Positions 58,055-64,000 of a stretch of 64,000 nt of DNA are shown here, piece by piece. Each line of letters opens with the position of its first letter. Within the stretch, counting starts at the first letter, position 1. This DNA is from Kribbella capetownensis (lineage in GTDB: Bacteria > Actinomycetota > Actinomycetes > Propionibacteriales > Kribbellaceae): positions 1 through 64,000 of the forward strand of contig NZ_SJKD01000003.1 in the NCBI RefSeq assembly GCF_004331485.1, in the 5' to 3' direction. The position numbers were made by a program, and so were the translations under genes. Under the pieces are notes generated by a model. That model ran no database searches, had not been told where the DNA came from, and worked only from the letters and a program-made list of their open reading frames with translations.

Positions 58055-58508
58055 GGCCACCCCACCCCACCCCACCCCGGCCCACCCCGGCCCGCCCCGC
58101 CGCCGCACGACCCCGCCGACCCCGCGCCACGCATTCCATGGGTTATCCACTGAAATCACCGGTTCTTCCCCCAAAACGCGAGGTGACAACCGGCAATTGC
58201 AGGGGTTATCCGTCGAAATGACCCGGCGGGTCGACGGCCGGCGCTGTGCTTGGAGGCCGGACTGCGCCGGCCGGATATGTGGTGGGTCGTGCGTCTCGAC
58301 AGGAGGTGTCACGCCGGACACGTACTCGGCACGCTCAGCAGTACCTGCGCGAGGCGCCGACCGCTCGACACCTCCTGTCCGCGTGTCCGGCCCAGGCGAC
58401 CTCGAGCACGGGTCGACCAGATCGGCGGAGCGCTGGTGGTCGGTTGGTGCACAAGGTCGCGCGTTTGCCCCAACATCACCAGCGTCCTGGCCAGGTACAT
58501 TTCGGCGT
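58055..58508. other. 454-bp intergenic region with C-rich tract and repeats
   Basis: No gene was recognised. 58058-58100 is a run of CCCCA and CCCGG units (potential G-quadruplex on the minus strand) directly after the SRPBCC stop. GGGTTATCC followed by a TGAAAT/CGAAAT half occurs at about 58140 and again at about 58204. GACAGGAGGTGTC (58298-58310) and CCGGACACG (58314-58322) recur as complements at 58367-58379 and 58382-58390. A long minus-strand frame across it is low-complexity and rejected. Confidence 0.6.
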
Positions 58509-59273
58509 TCAGCTGAGGGTTGCGAGGAGCTCTTTGAGGCGGCGTTCCTGGGCCTCGCGTTCGGCCTTCAGCTGGTCCTGGTAGGAACGGTCCGCGGCAC
58601 CGAGGAGCAGGGCCTTGGTCTCGCGGATCGCGCCGGGCAACGGGGCGAGGAGCGCGTCGGTCAGATCGTTGACCGTCCCGGCGAGCTCCTCCGGTGGTAC
58701 GACGATGTTCGCCAGACCGAGTTCCTTCGCCTCGCTCGCCTCCACCCACCGGGTGGTCGCGCAGAGCTCCAGCGCTCGCGAGTAGCCGACCAGCTGCACG
58801 AGCGGTTGGGTGCCACCGAGGTCCGGCACCAGGCCGAGGGCGGTCTCGCGCATGCTGAAGCGGACGTCCGGCGTGACGACGCGGAGGTCGCAGGCCAGCG
58901 CCAGTTGGAAGCCGGCGCCGATGGCGTGGCCCTGGACCGCAGCGATGCTGATGATCTCCGGCCGCCGCAACCAGGAGAATCCCGCCTGGAACCCGGCAAT
59001 CAGCTCGTGCACCTCGGCGGTGGGCTTCGCCCCGAGCGTGAGCAACGCCTCCTGGCCGTCGACGCCCTCACCCATCATCAGCCGCCGGTCGAGTCCCGCC
59101 GAGAACGACGGCCCCTCCCCCGACACCACGACCACGCGAACGTCGGCCGGCAGCGTCGTACCGAAGTCGGCCAAGGCCCGCCACATCGCCGGGGTCTGCG
59201 CGTTCCGCACCTCGGGCCGGTCCAGCACGACCCGAGCCACCGGACCCTCCACCGTCAACCGCAGTTCCTTCAT
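58509..59273 (-). CDS. enoyl-CoA hydratase/isomerase family protein
   Basis: A 254-residue crotonase-fold protein. The first oxyanion-hole segment is FSAGLDRRLMM near residue 60 and the second AAVQGHAIGAGFQLALACDL near 110. The hydratase Glu positions appear as RETALGLVPDLGGTQ. The reaction (hydration or isomerisation of an acyl-CoA) is not fixed. ATG 59273 is the first plausible start; the open frame upstream overlaps the ABC-F gene and is not used. Confidence 0.88.
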   Translation of the reverse strand: MKELRLTVEGPVARVVLDRPEVRNAQTPAMWRALADFGTTLPADVRVVVVSGEGPSFSAGLDRRLMMGEGVDGQEALLTLGAKPTAEVHELIAGFQAGFSWLRRPEIISIAAVQGHAIGAGFQLALACDLRVVTPDVRFSMRETALGLVPDLGGTQPLVQLVGYSRALELCATTRWVEASEAKELGLANIVVPPEELAGTVNDLTDALLAPLPGAIRETKALLLGAADRSYQDQLKAEREAQERRLKELLATLS

Positions 59274-59298
59274 GCGAGGAACATTACTCGCGATTAAC

Positions 59299-60897
59299 TT
59301 AGGCGAGCGACACCAGGTCGGCGTAGTCGTTGGTCCAGAGATCCTCGACGCCGTCCGGAAGCAGAAGGACGCGCTCTGGTTCGAGGGCCTCGACGGCGCC
59401 CTCGTCGTGGGTGACCAGCACGATCGCACCGGCGTACGAGCGGATCGCGTTCAGCACCTCGGCGCGCGAGGCCGGGTCCAGGTTGTTGGTCGGCTCGTCG
59501 AGCAGCAGAACATTTGCGGCCGAGACGACCAGCGTCGCCAGCGCGAGCCGTGTCTTCTCGCCACCGGACAGCACCTTGGCCGGCTTCTCCGCGTCGTCGC
59601 CGGTGAACAGGAACGAGCCGAGCACGCTGCGCGCCTGCGTCTCGTTCAGATCCGGGGCCGCGGACTTCATGTTCTCCAGCACGGTCCGGTTCACGTCGAG
59701 CGTCTCGTGCTCCTGCGCGTAGTACCCGAGCTTGAGCCCGTGCCCGTCGATCACCTCGCCGGTGTCGGACTTCTCCAGCCCGGACAGGACTCGCAGCAGC
59801 GTGGTCTTGCCGGCACCGTTCAGCCCGAGTACGACGACCCGCGAGCCGCGGTCGATCGCGAGGTCGACGTCGGTGAAGATCTCCAGGGAGCCGTACGACT
59901 TGGACAGTTCGCGCGCCATCAGCGGCGTCTTGCCACACGGCGCCGGTGTCGGGAACGCGATCTTCGCGACGCGGTCGGTCTTGCGCTCGTCCTCGAGCGA
60001 GGACATCAACTGCTCGGCCCGCCGCAGCATCTGCTGAGCCGCGGTCGCCTTGGTCGCCTTGGCGCGCATCTTGTTCGCCTGGTCGACCAGCTGGGTCGCC
60101 TTCTTCTCCGCGTTCGCCCGCTCGCGCTTGCGCCGCCGTTCGTCGGCCTCGCGCTGCGTGAGGTACGCCTTCCAGCCGACGTTGTAGACGTCGATCTCGG
60201 CCCGGTTCGCGTCCAGGTGGAAGACCCGGGTGACGGTCTCCTCGAGCAGGTTCACGTCGTGGCTGATCATGATCACGCCGCCGGGGTACGACTTGAGGAA
60301 GTCGCGCAGCCAGATGATCGAGTCCGCGTCGAGGTGGTTGGTCGGCTCGTCCAGCAGCAGCGTCTCCGCCTGGGCGAACAGGATCCGGGCCAGCTCCACC
60401 CGGCGGCGCTGACCACCCGACAGCGTGCCCAGCGGTTGCCCCAGCACCCGATCCGGCAGCCCCAGGTTCGCCGCGATCCGGGCCGCCTCCGACTCGGCGG
60501 CGTACCCGCCGGCCGCGTGCAGGTCGGCCTCGGCCCGCTCGTAGCGGCGCATCCCCTTCGCGCGGGTTTTGTCGTCCGCGCTGGCCATCGACTTCTCCGC
60601 GCTGCGCAATCGGCGTACGACGTCGTCCAGGCCGCGGGCGGACAGGATCCGGTCCCGGGCCAGGATCTCCAGATCCCCGGTCCGCGGGTCCTGCGGGAGG
60701 TAGCCGATCTCGCCGGAGGTGGACACCGAGCCGCTGGCCGGCAGACCCTCACCGGCCAGGATCTTGGTCAGCGTGGTCTTGCCGGCGCCGTTGCGGCCGA
60801 CCAGACCCACCTTGTCGCCGGGTCCGACCCGGAACGAGGCGGGCGCGAGCAACTGCCTGGCACCGACGCGGACCTCGAGGTTGGAGACAGTGATCAT
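59299..60897 (-). CDS. ABC-F family ribosome-associated ATPase
   Basis: A 532-residue protein with two soluble ABC ATPases and no membrane part. Walker A motifs are GRNGAGKTT near residue 35 and GLNGAGKTT near 355; signatures are LSGGQRRR and LSGGEKTR; Walker B are LLLDEPTNHLD and LLLDEPTNNLD. A charged linker of about 75 residues (LTQREADERRRKRERANAEK and following) contacts the ribosome in this family. It may act in translation quality control or antibiotic resistance; which subfamily is not decided. It lies 25 bp upstream of the hydratase gene. Confidence 0.93.
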   Translation of the reverse strand: MITVSNLEVRVGARQLLAPASFRVGPGDKVGLVGRNGAGKTTLTKILAGEGLPASGSVSTSGEIGYLPQDPRTGDLEILARDRILSARGLDDVVRRLRSAEKSMASADDKTRAKGMRRYERAEADLHAAGGYAAESEAARIAANLGLPDRVLGQPLGTLSGGQRRRVELARILFAQAETLLLDEPTNHLDADSIIWLRDFLKSYPGGVIMISHDVNLLEETVTRVFHLDANRAEIDVYNVGWKAYLTQREADERRRKRERANAEKKATQLVDQANKMRAKATKATAAQQMLRRAEQLMSSLEDERKTDRVAKIAFPTPAPCGKTPLMARELSKSYGSLEIFTDVDLAIDRGSRVVVLGLNGAGKTTLLRVLSGLEKSDTGEVIDGHGLKLGYYAQEHETLDVNRTVLENMKSAAPDLNETQARSVLGSFLFTGDDAEKPAKVLSGGEKTRLALATLVVSAANVLLLDEPTNNLDPASRAEVLNAIRSYAGAIVLVTHDEGAVEALEPERVLLLPDGVEDLWTNDYADLVSLA

Positions 60898-61001
60898 CGC
60901 GGTCGCAGGCGTCCTCAGGGTCGGGAGTCAAGGCAGGGGGCTGGCGGTAGCGGGTCGGCGGCGCAGCGTCACGACACGCCAAAGTCCCCCGTGGTCAGGT
61001 C

Positions 61002-61007
61002 TAGTCT
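61002..61007 (+). promoter_or_regulatory. -10 box of leaderless metallopeptidase gene
   Basis: TAGTCT ends exactly 7 nt before GTG 61015, placing +1 at the start codon; no ribosome site precedes it. Confidence 0.5.
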
Positions 61008-61014
61008 AAGTGCT

Positions 61015-61917
61015 GTGAAATTCAACCCGGACGCGGATCTCGACACCAGTGGGGTCGAGGACACCCGTGGGAGTGGCGGAGGCGGCGGCAGACTGCCCGG
61101 CGGGATGATCCCGGTGGGCGGCGGCATCGGCGGCATCATCCTGCTCGTCGTCATCCTGCTGCTGAACGGCGGCCTGCCGGGCGGCGACAGCGGCAGCCAG
61201 GAGCCATCGGTCCGCAACACCGCGGCCGGCAACCTCGACTCGTGCAAGAAGGGCACCGACCTGCAGGACAACCCGGACTGCCGGTTCGTGTTCTACCAGA
61301 ACTCGATCGAGGGCTTCTGGGCCGCGGAACTGCCACGCCGGGGCAAGAAGTACACCCGCGCGCCGATGCGGGTCTTCGACGGCTCGGTCAGCACCGGCTG
61401 CGGACCGGCCACCAGCGCGGTCGGGCCGTTCTACTGCCCGCCGGACAAGCGGGTCTACCTGGATCTCGGGTTCTTCCAGACGCTCCAGTCCGAACTGGGC
61501 GCCAAGGGCGGCAACTTCGCCGAGGCGTACGTCGTGGCACACGAGTACGGCCACCACATCCAGAACCTGTACGGCATCCTCGGCCGGATCAAGACCCGCA
61601 ACGGCCCGACGTCGGACTCGGTCCGGTCCGAACTGCAGGCCGACTGCCTGGCCGGGATCTGGACCAACCACGCGACGACCGTGCCCGACAAGGACGGCGA
61701 CACGTTCATCAGCGGCCTGACCGAGGACGACATCGCCCGCGGCCTGGACGCGGCCGCCGCCGTCGGTGACGACCGGATCCAGGAGAAGACCCAGGGACAG
61801 GTGAACCCGGAGAGCTTCAGCCACGGCACCGCCGAGCAGCGGATGCGCTGGTTCAAGGCGGGGATGGACTCCGGCGACATGAACGCCTGCGACACCTGGT
61901 CGGCCAACCCGCTCTGA
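61015..61917 (+). CDS. YpfJ-type neutral zinc metallopeptidase, membrane anchored
   Basis: A 300-residue protein. A cytoplasmic start (KFNPDADLDTSGVEDTRG) and a Gly-rich linker precede one membrane helix at about 34-54, then an extracytoplasmic peptidase domain. The zinc motif HEYGHHIQN is near residue 178, with the third ligand probably in SELQADCLAG about 30 residues later. Two Cys pairs may form disulfides. The family is widespread but its substrate is unknown. The GTG start and TAGTCT spacing indicate a leaderless mRNA; the long open frame upstream is a shadow of the ABC-F gene. Confidence 0.88.
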   Translation: MKFNPDADLDTSGVEDTRGSGGGGGRLPGGMIPVGGGIGGIILLVVILLLNGGLPGGDSGSQEPSVRNTAAGNLDSCKKGTDLQDNPDCRFVFYQNSIEGFWAAELPRRGKKYTRAPMRVFDGSVSTGCGPATSAVGPFYCPPDKRVYLDLGFFQTLQSELGAKGGNFAEAYVVAHEYGHHIQNLYGILGRIKTRNGPTSDSVRSELQADCLAGIWTNHATTVPDKDGDTFISGLTEDDIARGLDAAAAVGDDRIQEKTQGQVNPESFSHGTAEQRMRWFKAGMDSGDMNACDTWSANPL

Positions 61918-61930
61918 CCTCGGTACGCCG

Positions 61931-62134
61931 TCAGTCCGCGCCTGATCGCTTGTCGACGACGCGGCGGACGATCAGGCCGACCGCCAGCGCGGCGGCGACC
62001 AGGATGGCCGAGATGATCGCCCATTCGAGCGAGGACGCGCCGAGCTGGGTCCGGCCCCTGCGGGAACGCTGGGCGCGGGCTCGCGCGAGCGCATAGCCGG
62101 CCATGGCACGCCAGAACTGCAGTTCCGAGTTCAA
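61931..62134 (-). CDS. small pilin-like single-helix membrane protein
   Basis: A 67-residue protein: basic N-terminal half (ARARAQRSRRGR), then GASSLEWAIISAILVAAALA, a Flp/TadE-like hydrophobic segment with Glu at the fifth place after the Gly, then a short basic tail. I chose TTG 62134 because GGGAGGA lies 6 nt upstream; GTG 62197 and ATG 62104 lack a good site. The Glu in the helix start recalls Flp prepilins, but no other Tad genes are nearby, so identity is tentative. Confidence 0.6.
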   Translation of the reverse strand: MNSELQFWRAMAGYALARARAQRSRRGRTQLGASSLEWAIISAILVAAALAVGLIVRRVVDKRSGAD

Positions 62135-62200
62135 CCGCTGTCCTCCCTGTGCAATGGCCGCGAGGACCTCAGTATGCCCAGGTGGGATGACGTTCACGCC

Positions 62201-62830
62201 TCAGCGCGAATCCTCAGGAGGATCGGTCAGTTCGATCCGGATCGCCCGTGCGTCGGCGCCGGCCTGCTCGAGGACCCTCTGTTTCGGATCCGGTACGCCG
62301 AGGAACGGCGGCCGCACCAGTCCAGCCACGTCTTTCAGCCGCGGATCCTCCAGCACTGTGTCGACCGCCCGGCGGTCTCCCCCGCACACCAGCGCCTGCA
62401 GCCGGGCCGGCCCGAGGATCCGCACCGCTACTTCGGTCGCGGCGGCGAACGCCTCCCGGGCCTGGTTGTCCCGCCGGCGCGCGTACCGCTGCTGCGACCA
62501 GCCACCGGCCTTCGTCGTCCCCTGCACGTGGCGTGATCCGACCTTGGAGTCCACAAGCTTGCCCCCGGCAAACACCCCGGCGCCGTAGCCGCCGCGCCGG
62601 ACGAGCAGCACACCCAGCCGCCACTCGCGCAGCACATGAGCCAGGAGGCCGTCCTTCGACAACTCCTCCAGGGGTGCGAACGGCACCTCGACGACGGCGA
62701 CGGAGCCGTCCGACGCGGAGGCGGTGACGCTCGTCGGCGTCACGTCGTACCTCACCGCGCCGTGGCGGTCACCGAAGCCGGCCAGCCACCTGTCCAGCCG
62801 CTCCGGTGCCACCGACACCGTTCGGGTCAC
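62201..62830 (-). CDS. acVLRF1-type peptidyl-tRNA hydrolase
   Basis: A 209-residue protein of the actinobacterial Vms1/eRF1-like release factor group. The key block is VGSRHVQGTTKAGGWSQQRY followed by ARRRDNQAREAF, whose Gln corresponds to the catalytic residue that releases nascent chains from tRNA on stalled ribosomes. GTG 62830 overlaps the sufT-like stop (GTGA), so it is the last gene of the Suf operon in this window. Activity in ribosome rescue is family knowledge; the link with Fe-S assembly is only by operon. Confidence 0.8.
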   Translation of the reverse strand: MTRTVSVAPERLDRWLAGFGDRHGAVRYDVTPTSVTASASDGSVAVVEVPFAPLEELSKDGLLAHVLREWRLGVLLVRRGGYGAGVFAGGKLVDSKVGSRHVQGTTKAGGWSQQRYARRRDNQAREAFAAATEVAVRILGPARLQALVCGGDRRAVDTVLEDPRLKDVAGLVRPPFLGVPDPKQRVLEQAGADARAIRIELTDPPEDSR

Positions 62831-63219
62831 ACGTTGAAGCCGAGCGCCCGCAACTGGTCGCGGCCGTCGTCGGTGATCTTCTCCGGGCCCCACGGCGGCA
62901 TCCAGACCCAGTTGATCCGGAAGTCGTTGACCAGGCCGTCCAGCGCCATTCTGGTCTGGTCCTCGATCACGTCGGTCAGCGGGCAGGCCGCCGACGTCAG
63001 CGTCATGTCGATGATCGCCGTACTGGTGTCGTCCACGGTGATCCCGTAGATCAGGCCCAGGTCGACGACGTTGATGCCGAGCTCGGGGTCGACGACATCC
63101 TTCAGCGCCTCGGTCACGTCCTCGACCGCGGCCGGGCTGGTGCCGGGCTGTGACCCCTGGGCCGCCGCCTGCAGGTCGACCTCGGGCAGCTCGATCTTCT
63201 CGTCGGTCTGGTCAGGCAT
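62827..63219 (-). CDS. sufT: SufT/MIP18-like (DUF59) Fe-S assembly factor
   Basis: A 130-residue protein with a 30-residue disordered start and a MIP18 domain: EALKDVVDPELGINVVDLGL, the reactive Cys in TSAACPLTDV, and the C-terminal WMPPWGPEKITDDGRDQL. It helps mature Fe-S proteins. It overlaps the end of sufU by 8 bp and the next gene by 4. Confidence 0.9.
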   Translation of the reverse strand: MPDQTDEKIELPEVDLQAAAQGSQPGTSPAAVEDVTEALKDVVDPELGINVVDLGLIYGITVDDTSTAIIDMTLTSAACPLTDVIEDQTRMALDGLVNDFRINWVWMPPWGPEKITDDGRDQLRALGFNV

Positions 63220-63694
63220 TGCTCACTCCTTCTTGCTGTGCGGCGTCCTGGGACTCGTTCTGCGCCAGCGCCCGGGCGGTCGCGTCCCGCCAGGCCGACC
63301 AGCCCAGCAGCGCACACTTCACCCGGGCCGGGAACTGCGCGACGCCCGCGAACGCGACGCCGTCCTCCAGAACCTCTTCGTCCGGCTCGACATTCCCCCG
63401 GCCCTGCATCAGCTCGAGGAACTTCTCGTACGTCGCCATGCCCTCGGCGACCGGCTTGCCGATCACCAGGTCGGACATCACCGAGGTCGCGGCCTGGCTG
63501 ATCGAGCAGCCGACACTCTCGTGCGTGATGCCGGTGACGGTGTCGCCGTCCAGCTCCACGCGCAGCGTCACCTCGTCCCCACAGGACGGGTTCACGTGGT
63601 GCACTTCCACGTCGTACGGATCCGCCAGTCCCGTGTGGTGCGGGCTGCGGTAGTGGTCCAGGATGATCTCCTGGTACAGCGAGTCAAGCTGCAT
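63212..63694 (-). CDS. sufU: SufU-type Fe-S scaffold/sulfur-transfer protein
   Basis: A 160-residue SufU with the three zinc/sulfur Cys: NPSCGDEV near residue 38, VGCSISQAA near 62 and RVKCALLGW near 125; the Asp ligand follows the first Cys (CGD). It accepts sulfur from SufS, whose gene ends 6 bp upstream. ATG 63694. Confidence 0.94.
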   Translation of the reverse strand: MQLDSLYQEIILDHYRSPHHTGLADPYDVEVHHVNPSCGDEVTLRVELDGDTVTGITHESVGCSISQAATSVMSDLVIGKPVAEGMATYEKFLELMQGRGNVEPDEEVLEDGVAFAGVAQFPARVKCALLGWSAWRDATARALAQNESQDAAQQEGVSNA

Positions 63695-63700
63695 GAGACG

Positions 63701-64000
63701 TCAGGCCACCTTGAAGAAAGAACGGACGAACCCGAGGCCGTCGACCAGCGCCTCGATCTCCTCCGGTGTCGTGTACAGGTAGAACGACGCCCGCGTCGAG
63801 GACTGTACGCCGAACCGCTCGTGCACCGGCCGCGCACAGTGGTGCCCGGCCCGTACCGCGATTCCGCGTGTGTCCAGCACGGTCGCCACGTCGTGCGGGT
63901 GCACGCCGTCCAGCTCGAAACTGATCGCGCCACCGTGGTCCTTGGCCTCGGTCGGACCGAGGATCGTCAGCCCCGGCACCGTCTTCAGCCCCTCGAGCGC
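63701..64000 (-). CDS. sufS: cysteine desulfurase SufS, C-terminal part (cut by window end)
   Basis: The final 99 residues of a group II cysteine desulfurase; the gene continues beyond 64000. The active-site Cys is in RAGHHCARPVHERFG, and the tail STRASFYLYTTPEEIEALV is typical. It removes sulfur from cysteine for transfer to SufU. Confidence 0.93.
   Translation of the reverse strand, partial: ALEGLKTVPGLTILGPTEAKDHGGAISFELDGVHPHDVATVLDTRGIAVRAGHHCARPVHERFGVQSSTRASFYLYTTPEEIEALVDGLGFVRSFFKVA

Noticed and set aside
57479..58321. Minus-strand frame spanning the second SRPBCC gene and the C-rich gap, with repeated DNP-W/C-N words.
   Set aside because: Low-complexity Gly/Val/Arg sequence produced by the repeats; no start signal or domain.
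58298..58390. Possible RNA pseudoknot from the two complementary pairs.
   Set aside because: The 2-nt and 3-nt connecting loops could not span 13- and 9-bp stems; separate protein-binding boxes are more plausible.
58810..61014. Long plus-strand frame upstream of the metallopeptidase, opposite the hydratase and ABC-F genes.
   Set aside because: High-GC shadow of the ABC-F gene; the peptidase family begins at GTG 61015, which has a leaderless promoter.
61931..62197. 88-residue version of the small pilin-like protein from GTG 62197.
   Set aside because: The GTG lacks a good ribosome site, whereas TTG 62134 has GGGAGGA at ideal spacing.

Overview
The window is chromosomal DNA from a high-GC Gram-positive bacterium, most probably a soil actinobacterium of the Kribbella/Nocardioides type. 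This assignment is inferred from the very high GC, many GTG starts, frequent ATGA/GTGA stop-start overlaps, leaderless promoters with a TANNNT box 7 nt before the start codon, an actinobacterial-type Cys leader peptide before the sulfite reductase operon, and the large set of sugar-uptake and glycoside-hydrolase genes. No rRNA, tRNA, CRISPR array, IS element or prophage was seen.

1-26 kb holds mostly housekeeping and stress genes: a tandem repeat, an EamA exporter, an rsgA-SDR pair, a yihY/aidB divergent pair that appears to share one -10 region, and glyA behind a ZTP riboswitch. These are followed by a DHA2 drug exporter with its divergent MarR/GbsR-like regulator, an ECF sigma factor with its membrane partner, a secreted GH9 cellulase, and an MFS exporter with an HTH repressor and a 34-bp operator. 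A tightly overlapped assimilatory sulfate operon follows (leader peptide - sulfite reductase - small zinc-ribbon protein - cysH - cysD - cysN - sirohydrochlorin chelatase). Then come a VOC protein/flavin amine oxidase pair and a small module in which a ribbon-helix-helix protein precedes a Doc-like domain fused to a double Clp-N domain. The segment ends with zapE, a small membrane protein and PPK2.

27-49 kb is a carbohydrate-utilisation island. One block has a CUT1 sugar ABC transporter, a double VOC protein, an aldo/keto reductase, a GH1 beta-glucosidase and a convergent ROK regulator. A second block has a quinone oxidoreductase, a Gfo/Idh/MocA dehydrogenase, a GH35 beta-galactosidase, a LacI regulator, a peptide/oligosaccharide-type ABC transporter with a fused double ATPase, and a GH39 glycosidase. 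Two adjacent LacI-type palindromes between GH35 and lacI, and a longer copy before GH39, tie the second block into one local regulon. An AraC regulator and a PhyH dioxygenase close the island. Hemicellulose-type oligosaccharides are the inferred substrate.

49-64 kb has a small YnfA membrane protein, a MerR regulator with an uncharacterised Cys-rich partner, an FHA protein, a secreted protein made of two copies of an unknown domain, an ATP-dependent DNA ligase overlapped with a cis-prenyltransferase, and an ABC exporter. It continues with an ArsR/two-SRPBCC operon under two identical-type palindromes, an enoyl-CoA hydratase, an ABC-F protein, a zinc metallopeptidase and a pilin-like small membrane protein. 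It ends in a Suf-type Fe-S operon (sufS partial - sufU - sufT-like) whose last gene is an acVLRF1-type peptidyl-tRNA hydrolase.
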